A stretch of 11,155 bases of DNA from CAZYXO01 sp964651315. GTDB lineage: Bacteria > Bacillota_I > Bacilli_A > RF39 > UBA660. The position numbers and the translations under genes were made by a program. The stretch is taken from assembly GCA_964651315.1 (NCBI GenBank), contig CAZYXO010000039.1, forward strand, positions 1-11,155, given 5' to 3'. Each line of letters begins with the position of its first letter. Positions within the stretch are counted from its first letter, which is position 1. A model generated the notes under the pieces. It did not search any database, was not told where the DNA came from, and worked only from the letters and a program-made list of their open reading frames with translations. Positions 1 to 6,261 of this stretch are shown here, one piece after another.

Positions 1-1
1 A

Positions 2-793
2 ACAGTAAAACTTAATAATGGATATGAAATGCCATTAAATGGAATTGGAACATATGGTTTAACGGGAGATACTTGCTATAATTCAATTACAAGTGCATTA
101 AATTCAGGGGTAAGGCTTATAGACACTGCTTATATGTATGAAAATGAAGAAGAAATAGGGAAAGCTATTAAAGATTCTAGTGTTTCTCGTGAAGACATAT
201 TTATTATTACTAAGATATATCCTAGTCAATTTGATGATCCTGAAAGTGCGATAGAAATGGCTTTAAATAAATTAGATGTAGAATATATTGATATGATGTT
301 ACTTCATCATCCGGGTGATGGAGATGTTCTAGCATATAAGGTAATGGAAAAATATGTTCGTGATGGAAAAATTCGCTCTATTGGGTTATCAAATTGGTAT
401 GTAGAAGAATTAACAGATTTTCTTCCAAAAATATCTATAATGCCAGCATTAGTTCAAAATGAGATTCACCCATATTATCAAGAAAATGATGTTATTCCAT
501 TTATTCAAGAACTAGGAATTGTTGTTCAAGGATGGTATCCTTTTGGGGGTAGAGGACACACAAGTGAATTATTTAACAATGAAACTATTGTAGAAATTGC
601 TAAAAATCATAATGTATCATCAGCTCAAGTTATTTTAAGATGGAATTTGCAAAAAGGTGTTGTTGTAATACCTGGTTCAAGTAATCCAAACCATATTAAA
701 GAAAATACAGATATTTATAATTTTGAATTAACAACTAAAGAAATGAAAAAAATAAATGATTTAGATCGTAATGAAAAACATGATTGGTATTAA
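2..793 (+). CDS. Aldo/keto reductase, 5'-partial
   Basis: NAD(P)H-dependent aldo/keto reductase: a cytosolic TIM-barrel enzyme that reduces aldehydes or ketones; the substrate cannot be read from sequence. The frame is open to the left window edge and already encodes family sequence (TVKLNNGYEMPLNGIG) before the first ATG at 29. That ATG is an internal Met, and only a few N-terminal residues are missing. Counting from the Met at 29, the catalytic tetrad is complete: Asp32 and Tyr37 (DTAYMY), Lys62 (TKIY) and His93 (LLHHP). The strand-6 QNEIHPY and the C-terminal cofactor segment IPGSSNPNHIKEN (residues 214-226) are typical. In that segment the Lys and Arg that usually contact the NADPH 2'-phosphate are Gly and His, so NADH use is possible (inference). 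No partner gene is visible; the next gene is 250 bp away and convergent. Confidence 0.93.
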   Translation, partial: TVKLNNGYEMPLNGIGTYGLTGDTCYNSITSALNSGVRLIDTAYMYENEEEIGKAIKDSSVSREDIFIITKIYPSQFDDPESAIEMALNKLDVEYIDMMLLHHPGDGDVLAYKVMEKYVRDGKIRSIGLSNWYVEELTDFLPKISIMPALVQNEIHPYYQENDVIPFIQELGIVVQGWYPFGGRGHTSELFNNETIVEIAKNHNVSSAQVILRWNLQKGVVVIPGSSNPNHIKENTDIYNFELTTKEMKKINDLDRNEKHDWY

Positions 794-815
794 ATTATAT
801 TTTAGTAATTTGAAA

Positions 816-973
816 ATGAATTGTGAAATAGACAATAAAAACGTAAAAGAAAACAACTATACTGATTTAATGTACAATAAGAAGAAGGAGAATTAATATC
901 TCTTTCAATAATATTTGGGGTTATTACTTTATCTTATGCAATTTATATAATAAAAAAATTAAGATTTTGGTAA
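816..973 (+). pseudogene. Possible small membrane protein, frameshifted
   Basis: Within the 257-bp gap after the reductase, ATG816 opens a 26-codon polar frame ending at TAA 894-896. The frame one base back then runs from about 893 to TAA 971-973 and encodes a hydrophobic stretch (LISLSIIFGVITLSYAIYII) followed by KKLRFW. One extra T near 893 would join them into a 52-residue protein with a Lys-rich N-terminus and a single C-terminal membrane helix. AAGGAG at 885-890 sits 5 nt before an ATA codon at 896, so separate translation of the hydrophobic part from a rare start is an alternative. No family is recognised. The remaining bases, 974-1050, show nothing beyond AT-rich sequence. The call rests on the polar-then-membrane pattern alone and could be chance in AT-rich DNA. 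Confidence 0.22.
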
Positions 974-1050
974 ATAACAAAATTATATTTTATACGATTA
1001 ATTAAATAGAATGTGATAATTAGTGTAGCAACAATTATTATATTCTTTTT

Positions 1051-1197
1051 TTATTTTGTAATTATTACTCTTGATCCTCGATATTGATGTGCAACCCCAG
1101 TTCCATGATAAAAATAGAAAACAGAACCATTTGCTCCATCATTGAAATATCCTCCTCTTAAGAGCCAAGATTTTACATCGGCAAACCATATTTGAGT
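1051..1197 (-). pseudogene. Detached C-terminus of the FGE-like surface protein
   Basis: Directly after the TAA at 1200-1198, and in the same frame, 48 more codons stay open to TAA 1053-1051. They encode TQIWFADVKSWLLRGGYFND, then GANGSVFYFYHGTGVAHQYR, then GSRVIITK. This is what the end of an FGE/C-type-lectin-like domain looks like: a W-x-x-RGG turn, a G-S-V-F-Y-F strand and a final G-x-R-V strand. Without these residues the domain of the upstream frame lacks its closing strands. The segment has no start codon or ribosome site of its own, so it is made only if the TAA is read through or is a sequence error. From memory of similar gut surface proteins, the stop falls where a Tyr is common, one base change from TAA. 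Confidence 0.75.
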
Positions 1198-2694
1198 TTA
1201 ATCGTTATAATATCTCGCGATTTCATTTAAGGCATGACCATGGTATGATAGCGTTGTATATAAAGTATAGTATTTATGTTCAGGCATACTCGTAAAACCA
1301 GATTCTGATGTTCTATCACTATAAACTCCCATAACATATTCATTAATTCCACCACGCATATCATATACACCATATACATTGCCAGTAGTAGAAGCATATA
1401 CTCCTTGAGAGCCGTTATAACTATTATTAGCACTTGTGCAAGTTGCTGCTGCTTGATAATCATTTGGAATATTTGCACTAAAACCAGTCAGCATACTTTT
1501 ACAATTATTTGGATATACAACAGTACAAATTCCATTAGTACATTTGCCAAATTTACTTTGAGTTAAATAAGCAACCGCACCCCATTCTGTATTTTTTATT
1601 AAATGTGTATCGAGTGTAGTATCAACCGTAACATCAAACCCATAAATGTTATTAATATTTGTCATATTTCTTGCTGATTGAAAATAAGTACTAATATTTG
1701 AATATACCCATGCTTTTACATTTGGTTTTATAATAATATCTCTAGGAGTATTATTGATTTCTGTTGGTAAATTAGTAGCACTATTTTCGAATTTTGCTAT
1801 CCAAAAACCAGCAAGCGATTGTCCATCAAAGTTAAATGCTTCTAAAGATTTCATTCCTTTTCGAGTAAAAGAAATGTGAATAGGACCAGGCGATTCTTTA
1901 GTTTCACCGTTATATTCATATGGAGTTGTTGCTTTAAATCTTGGAATCCAAACCAGCATTGTATTTATATCATTCATAGGAATAATAGTACCAAGTGGAG
2001 CATTTAAATATGTATTTCGATTTGTTTCATTAACCGTAACTACATTTGCCCACATTTTATTAAAATAATCATACCATAAATATTCTGAATTCGTATTTTC
2101 ATTATCCGCTTTTTTCCATTCTTTCACAGTGGAATCATAATAAACAGGAATCATATTGCTTGCTAGCACAGGTGGATTAGGCGAAAGTTCCCCATTTAAT
2201 TCAATGAAATCGAATAATAAAGATAAAGAGGCTGTTACATCTTCTGGCAAATTTTCACTAATGTAATTAAAAGTAATTGTGAAAGTTAGTGTTTCATTTT
2301 CATTAATAACATCTTCTTTTTCAATGCCAGTAATAGAATAATTGATATTATGATTAGAGTAAGATTCTTGTTTTATGTTATCAACAAGATACTTTTTGTT
2401 ACTTTTATTAATAATAGTAACATTATAAGTCAATGTAGAATTTATATTTGGTAGTGTAACAAAAGAATTAATTGAATTTTTTGAATATTTAGGATTATAC
2501 GTTTCATATCCATCATTACTGGCAGAAGCCATAGTGATATTTGTTATTCGACATTCTTCATCTACTCTTACATGAGCATCACCACTAATAGATAAATCAG
2601 TATTTAAACTAGAATATCCAATAGAAATAGAAAAAATACAAATAATTATAAACACTAATAAACAAATTTGATAATTAATTTTATGCTTTTTCAT
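1198..2694 (-). CDS. Secreted surface protein, FGE/C-type-lectin-like, premature stop
   Basis: Exported protein of unknown ligand. I place the start at ATG 2694: AAGTGA lies 5 nt upstream and the product begins with a normal signal peptide (Lys-rich, hydrophobic core about residues 8-25, then GYSSLNTDLSISGDAHVRV). An ATG at 2721 would add nine residues inside the preceding gene. Residues about 30-165 are Asn/Thr/Ser-rich beta-sandwich-like sequence. From about 204 an FGE/C-lectin-like domain follows: YLWYDYFNKMWANVVTV, WIPRF, GFWIAKFE, IKPNVKAW, KNTEWGAVAYL and GNVYGVYDMRGGINEYVMG (about 438-456). Four cysteines in the domain (about 385, 390, 398, 419) could form disulfides. The frame stops at TAA 1200-1198 although 48 further domain codons follow in phase, giving a 498-residue product instead of about 547. 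It overlaps the upstream gene by 14 bp, so it is the last gene of a SipW-DUF5305 operon. It is unlikely to be a working FGE enzyme; adhesion or display is more likely (inference). Confidence 0.82.
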   Translation of the reverse strand: MKKHKINYQICLLVFIIICIFSISIGYSSLNTDLSISGDAHVRVDEECRITNITMASASNDGYETYNPKYSKNSINSFVTLPNINSTLTYNVTIINKSNKKYLVDNIKQESYSNHNINYSITGIEKEDVINENETLTFTITFNYISENLPEDVTASLSLLFDFIELNGELSPNPPVLASNMIPVYYDSTVKEWKKADNENTNSEYLWYDYFNKMWANVVTVNETNRNTYLNAPLGTIIPMNDINTMLVWIPRFKATTPYEYNGETKESPGPIHISFTRKGMKSLEAFNFDGQSLAGFWIAKFENSATNLPTEINNTPRDIIIKPNVKAWVYSNISTYFQSARNMTNINNIYGFDVTVDTTLDTHLIKNTEWGAVAYLTQSKFGKCTNGICTVVYPNNCKSMLTGFSANIPNDYQAAATCTSANNSYNGSQGVYASTTGNVYGVYDMRGGINEYVMGVYSDRTSESGFTSMPEHKYYTLYTTLSYHGHALNEIARYYND

Positions 2695-3817
2695 GTTTAT
2701 CACTTTCAATTTTAATATCATTTCTTTCTAGCCAAGCCCTTGTAATTGTTAGTTTATAAAGTGTTTTTTCATAAATTATAATAAAATAACTTTTTTCATT
2801 TGGAATAACTTCATAGTATATAATTGGTTTAGATGACATATCATGCAAATCAATTAATTCAGATATATCCATAACTCGAATTATTTCATCGTATGTTCGC
2901 TCATCAACATTTGGTTGTTTACTTGTAATAATGATTCTATCATATTCTTTTAAATATTTGTTAATGGTTTTAGTATATAAATCCTTTTTCTTGTTTTTAT
3001 TTTTGCTTATTCCTATAAATAGTGAATATCCAAATGCTGATAATGCCCCTAACATTAATATTAATGCTTCTATAAATAATGCTTTATTAGAAATTAACAT
3101 ATCTTGATAATCATTGATATTTCCATTGTTATTAATTTCACCAGTTTCCATCTTTATATCTATTGTTTGTTCACTCATCGGAATAGCAATTTCTAATTGA
3201 TTTTTGCTATTAATCTCTTTTCCATCTGTGTAAGTTCCTTTAACTGCGATATCCATAGTAACAATCAACTTACTATCAATGGATAAAGCATAATCTCTTT
3301 TAAAAGCATTTACATAATCATTATATTTATCATAATTTATATCAACATCTTCTAATATTGAAAAACTAGAACTATTTATTTCTTTCTTTGTCTCTTTTAA
3401 TAAAATATAAGGATTATCATATAGTACTTTAGTTTCATTTTTATCAGTTATAATTAATCTTGCGTTTATTTTATAAACGTACTCATATACTAAGTTATCA
3501 GTAGAATGCATTTCGTATTTGAAATCAGCATTTACAACATTTATTAAACTTGCAACATATTTCATTCCTTTTGGTAAGAATTTTTCAGGATAATAATCAT
3601 TTTCTTTTAAATACACTTTATAATCAACATTTCCAAGTTCATTATATGAAACAATTCTACTTTCATTAAGAGAAATAGAGTTTTTTAGAAGTATAATGCT
3701 TAAACTTAATATAAGGATGCCTAATATTACTAAAAAGAAAATTTTTACGTTGGTATTTAATTTCTTTTTAATACTATAACTCTTTTCTTTTCCATCATAT
3801 TTTGCAATTTTTTTCAT
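2681..3817 (-). CDS. DUF5305-like membrane protein of the SipW cluster
   Basis: Membrane protein of 378 residues. A short Lys-rich cytosolic start precedes membrane helix 1 (about 24-45). An extracytoplasmic domain of about 200 residues, predicted beta-rich, spans 46-245 (with NADFKYEMHSTDNLVYEYVY and later GTYTDGKEINSKNQLEIAIP). Helix 2 (about 247-269) is followed by a charged cytosolic tail of about 110 residues. This layout and the sequence style match DUF5305, a family that recurs beside SipW-like signal peptidases and TasA/camelysin-like secreted proteins; its biochemical role is not known to me. ATG 3817 has a strong AGAGGTGA site (3831-3824, 6-nt spacer). The start overlaps the signal peptidase stop as TAATG, and the 3' end overlaps the surface protein start by 14 bp, so the three genes are translationally coupled. 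A role in handling or anchoring the secreted partner is inferred from position only. Confidence 0.8.
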   Translation of the reverse strand: MKKIAKYDGKEKSYSIKKKLNTNVKIFFLVILGILILSLSIILLKNSISLNESRIVSYNELGNVDYKVYLKENDYYPEKFLPKGMKYVASLINVVNADFKYEMHSTDNLVYEYVYKINARLIITDKNETKVLYDNPYILLKETKKEINSSSFSILEDVDINYDKYNDYVNAFKRDYALSIDSKLIVTMDIAVKGTYTDGKEINSKNQLEIAIPMSEQTIDIKMETGEINNNGNINDYQDMLISNKALFIEALILMLGALSAFGYSLFIGISKNKNKKKDLYTKTINKYLKEYDRIIITSKQPNVDERTYDEIIRVMDISELIDLHDMSSKPIIYYEVIPNEKSYFIIIYEKTLYKLTITRAWLERNDIKIESDKHEKA

Positions 3818-4431
3818 TAATTTTCACCTCTATTTTCATTTAACATTTCATTTAACCAAACGGTTGGATAACCAATATACCTGACTTTCCATGAAGCAAA
3901 ACCAATTATATTGTTCTCTTCAATAGTCCAGTTATCAACTTCGTTATTATTATCACCTTTAGTTTTAAAATAATAGTGATTATTTATTTTTGTTATTTCT
4001 ACAATTCGATGTACAATAACCTTTTTATTATATTTAAATACTAATATGTCATTAATTTTTAATTCTCTTATTTTATTTTTATCAATTTTTTTAACTATAA
4101 TTACATCACCTTTGTAAATGTTGGGAACCATTGATTCTGAACCAACAGATAATGCATAAATTGGAAATATTCCACTAGTTAATGCAATGGTTATCATACA
4201 AAATATAATTGAAAAGACGGATATACTTATTTTTAGGTAATTTTTTTTCCTGACATCGATTTGTTTATTCGCTCCTAATTTAAAGTTTCGATATATTTTA
4301 TATAAAACAAAAGCTGGAAAAATTAAATTAAAAATTGCTTCTAAATAAAGATTAATGTTAGGTATCTTTTCTTTGACAGTAAAATGGAGCAAACCTAAAG
4401 AATAAAGGGGTTTGCTCCATTTTACTGTCAA
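3817..4431 (-). CDS. SipW-like (ER-type) signal peptidase I, 5' end disrupted
   Basis: Membrane signal peptidase of the Ser/His type. The catalytic serine is Ser100 in GSESMVPNIYKGD, and His141 in VIVHRIVEI takes the place of the Lys dyad partner of ordinary bacterial SPase I. Asp160 lies in TKGDNNNEVD. A helix at about 30-48 and the usual helix before the active site (about 66-93) are present. The only available start is TTG 4431, with no ribosome site. The first 22 codons lie inside a perfect 30-bp inverted repeat and encode residues unlike the family (MTVKWSKPLYSLGLLHFTVK). The native N-terminus was therefore probably lost or replaced; many relatives have further N-terminal helices (from memory). 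The catalytic part is complete. It is the first gene of the cluster with the DUF5305-like and FGE-like genes. SipW-type enzymes process TasA/camelysin-like proteins, and here the likely client is the co-encoded surface protein. Confidence 0.85.
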   Translation of the reverse strand: MTVKWSKPLYSLGLLHFTVKEKIPNINLYLEAIFNLIFPAFVLYKIYRNFKLGANKQIDVRKKNYLKISISVFSIIFCMITIALTSGIFPIYALSVGSESMVPNIYKGDVIIVKKIDKNKIRELKINDILVFKYNKKVIVHRIVEITKINNHYYFKTKGDNNNEVDNWTIEENNIIGFASWKVRYIGYPTVWLNEMLNENRGEN

Positions 4432-4438
4432 AGAAAAG
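4366..4438. repeat. Perfect 30-bp inverted repeat, 13-nt loop
   Basis: Arms 4366-4395 and 4409-4438 are exact reverse complements over 30 bp (left arm begins CTTTTCTTTGACAGTAAAAT); the spacer is 4396-4408. Each arm reads TTGACA from outside inward. Neither side is followed by a T-run, so it is not an ordinary intrinsic terminator. Arm length and exactness suit paired transposon ends with the interior lost, or a small palindromic repeat unit. It covers the annotated start of the signal peptidase gene. No transposase is visible in the window. Confidence 0.9.
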
Positions 4439-4754
4439 TAATATATTCTTCTTCTACCTTACTATTAATTTTAATATAGAATCTTCTTAAATGTTAGTCA
4501 CACTATTGGCATAAAACAAGGTTTAAGAGTAGGTTTAATTTCATAAAAAAAGCAATTTTGTTTGAATTGCTTTACTCTTTAACTTCATAATAATATGAAT
4601 ATTATCTGTAGAAAAGGAGAATGTGGAAATTTCTCTCTTTATGAAGTAAAGGGCAACAATAAACACTATTGCCATAAACATATATTAACATTTATCTATT
4701 TTGCAAACAAGTTTAATAAAAACTACTTTTATTGGTTTAAAATATGGTTAATTA
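4439..4754. other. Gene-poor stretch between SipW cluster and BTAD gene
   Basis: 316 bp without a convincing gene. Besides the terminator at 4544-4573 it holds two weak, mutually exclusive readings. On the plus strand, ATG4595 opens a frame whose first 30 residues have a zinc-finger-like pattern (C-x4-C-G-N ... Y-C-x2-H), but it has no ribosome site and runs on antisense into the BTAD gene. On the minus strand, 4681-4541 encodes 46 residues starting MFMAIVFIVALYFIKRE, with a membrane-like start, but the terminator stem lies inside its last codons. I accept neither as a gene. Confidence 0.5.
4544..4573 (-). terminator. Intrinsic terminator, minus strand
   Basis: Arms 4549-4557 and 4565-4573 (AAAGCAATT / AATTGCTTT) form a 9-bp stem with a 7-nt loop. 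On the minus strand the stem runs into seven Ts (4551-4545). It probably ends the transcript of the BTAD regulator gene about 180 bp upstream and separates it from the SipW cluster. The plus-strand tail is weak. Confidence 0.65.
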
Positions 4755-5507
4755 TTATAATAAATCACTTAATTTTTTATATTTATCTTTTTGAAATAAT
4801 TCTTTACTTTGGCGTAGATACGATTTTGCTATTTCTTTTTTACCTGATTTAATATAAGTTAATACAGTATAATAATGAAACATCGGAATGTTTACGTTTA
4901 CTTTTAAAACTTTATCGGATAATCTTAATAAAGTATCATATTCTTCTTTTTCTAAAAGTAATTTAAAGCATTGTTCTATAGTATCAATATACATGTTTTT
5001 ATATTTTGCAGAAATATTTAATAGCCATACTTCACTATTTAATTTTGGCAACATGCTTCCTTCATACAAATCAATTATTTTACCATAATAAGTTATTTTT
5101 TCTAAATTTGATGTTGTGTTTTTTGCTGCTTCATAGGCAGTTTCCATCAAATCGAAATCTGTTATTATATTTAATTTTTCATTGCATGAATAAGATCCAT
5201 CTTTTGCAATTATAAAATCTTCCCCAATAAAGTTTTTGAATGATTTTCTCGTTCTAAATGCAACATTTTTGACATAAGCATATGGTTCATATATAACTTG
5301 GTTTGGCCATATTATATTAGTTAAAGTATCAACAGTAACATATTCTTTTCTATGAAATAATAAATAGGCAAAAAATATTAAACTTTGTTTACTGGTAACA
5401 GATTCTTCATGGAAACTTCCTAAAAATGTATTTATTTCAAATTTTCCAAAAGTTTTAATATATATATCGTTTTTAGTTTTAATATTTATATTTTTAGTAC
5501 TTGACAA
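4755..5507 (-). CDS. SARP/BTAD-type winged-helix regulator (3' part of a split gene)
   Basis: Probable transcription regulator. Residues about 15-110 are an OmpR/SARP-like winged helix (IYIKTFGKFEI opening, YVTVDTLTNIIWP helix, YAYVKNVAFRTRKSF recognition region, DGSYSCNE wing). Residues about 115-245 form a helical bacterial transcriptional activator domain with TPR-like repeats; YEGSMLPKLNSEVW at 148-161 is a BTAD hallmark. SARPs bind direct repeats near the -35 box and recruit RNA polymerase. The best start, TTG 5507, has no ribosome site. The frame stays open further upstream to within the end of the GAF gene, where one extra T in the run at 5551-5557 would fuse the two. This is therefore best read as the C-terminal two thirds of one GAF-wHTH-BTAD protein of 418 residues. 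As written, separate translation would need reinitiation or slippage. Confidence 0.75.
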   Translation of the reverse strand: MSSTKNINIKTKNDIYIKTFGKFEINTFLGSFHEESVTSKQSLIFFAYLLFHRKEYVTVDTLTNIIWPNQVIYEPYAYVKNVAFRTRKSFKNFIGEDFIIAKDGSYSCNEKLNIITDFDLMETAYEAAKNTTSNLEKITYYGKIIDLYEGSMLPKLNSEVWLLNISAKYKNMYIDTIEQCFKLLLEKEEYDTLLRLSDKVLKVNVNIPMFHYYTVLTYIKSGKKEIAKSYLRQSKELFQKDKYKKLSDLL

Positions 5508-5548
5508 TAAATCTTTTTTTAAATTAAGTTCGACGATAGCATTAATAA

Positions 5549-6010
5549 TTAAAAAAACATTATTCTAAGTACACTGTCATCATCTTTCATTTTACGTGGA
5601 TTATCGATTCCTATATATCCATTAATACCATTTTGAAGAAATGGTACAGCGATTAAAGAAGTAATATCTTGCCTTTCTAAAATTTTATATTCACTTTCAT
5701 AGTCATGTTTCAAATCATTAATATCAGTTATAAAAATTGTTTCTCCTGCATAAAACTTTTCAGCCCATCTTGGTGCATCATCAAAAGCAACACCTTGTAA
5801 ATTATCAATTTCTGGTTTAATACCTTCTGCACAATATTCATAAGTATTAACTCCCATTCCTAATTCTGGATCGGATTCAAAAATGTAGGCTCTATCTGCA
5901 GCATATATTTCTAAAGTAAAAGCAAGTATTTTTTTTATAATATCAGCGGGTTCATTATTTAATTGCAAAGTTTTTAGAAAATCACCAATTATTTTAGTAG
6001 TTTCCTTCAT
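5549..6010 (-). CDS. GAF domain protein (5' part of a split GAF-BTAD regulator)
   Basis: Cytosolic GAF sensor domain of 153 residues. An N-terminal helix (MKETTKIIGDFL) leads into the GAF core: ILAFTLEIYAADRAYIFE (about 27-45), FYAGETIFITDIND and the family-typical GYIGIDNPR (131-139). The ligand is unknown. ATG 6010 is chosen because GGAGGT (6023-6018) stands 7 nt upstream; the GTG at 6025 lies before that site. The frame ends at VLRIMFF-TAA (5551-5549), in the middle of the last GAF helix, immediately after seven Ts. Reading eight Ts would complete the helix (FFLIINAIVELNLKKDLL) and continue without a stop into the winged-helix/BTAD frame. The regulator was therefore most likely a single signal-sensing protein, now split by a one-base loss or a sequencing error. 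Confidence 0.8.
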   Translation of the reverse strand: MKETTKIIGDFLKTLQLNNEPADIIKKILAFTLEIYAADRAYIFESDPELGMGVNTYEYCAEGIKPEIDNLQGVAFDDAPRWAEKFYAGETIFITDINDLKHDYESEYKILERQDITSLIAVPFLQNGINGYIGIDNPRKMKDDDSVLRIMFF

Positions 6011-6067
6011 ATCAATAACCTCCACGTTTGTTGTGAAAATACAAACAAATAAAATTTCTTGGTATTT

Positions 6068-6116
6068 ATTATCTCATATTTTTATTTAAAATAAAGTTTA
6101 AATTTTAGTTTAAATT
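6068..6116 (-). promoter_or_regulatory. Candidate promoter and direct-repeat operator of the GAF-BTAD gene
   Basis: On the minus strand, GATAAT (6073-6068) can serve as -10, about 45 bp before the ribosome site, with only a poor -35 (TTTATT, 6095-6090). Just upstream are two exact 10-bp direct repeats, AATTTAAACT at 6116-6107 and 6104-6095, with a 12-bp period. A weak -35 next to tandem direct repeats is the arrangement used by SARP activators, so autoregulation is conceivable. The AT-rich context makes chance repeats possible. Confidence 0.35.
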
Positions 6117-6233
6117 GCTTTTCGCGATATTTTTTTTATTATATATCGAATTTAAAAATAAAAAAGTTTACAAATAGTAAATTTTTAATTGCTGGCAAAC
6201 TTTATTCTTGGTATTAAAAAGTTTCACAATAAG

Positions 6234-6261
6234 AAAACAATGCGTTAATATACATTGTTTT
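6234..6261 (-). terminator. Probable terminator after gerQ
   Basis: Arms 6234-6242 and 6253-6261 (AAAACAATG / CATTGTTTT) form a 9-bp stem with a 10-nt loop, starting at the last base of the gerQ stop codon. The T-run is short, so strength is uncertain. The stretch from here to the GAF start (6011-6233) holds the candidate promoter and otherwise only AT-rich sequence. Confidence 0.5.

Noticed and set aside
1227..1478. Minus-strand 83-codon frame within the surface protein gene
   Set aside because: It lies fully inside the well-supported FGE-like frame, has no ribosome site and reads as low-complexity hydrophobic sequence.
4366..4438. The palindrome as an intrinsic terminator or as an invertible promoter
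   Set aside because: No T-run follows either arm, and a 13-nt spacer is too short to carry an invertible promoter; the sequence between the arms has only a poor -10.
4888..5215. Plus-strand frames antisense to the BTAD regulator
   Set aside because: The minus strand encodes recognisable winged-helix and BTAD sequence; the plus frames are Phe/Leu/Tyr-rich complements without start signals.
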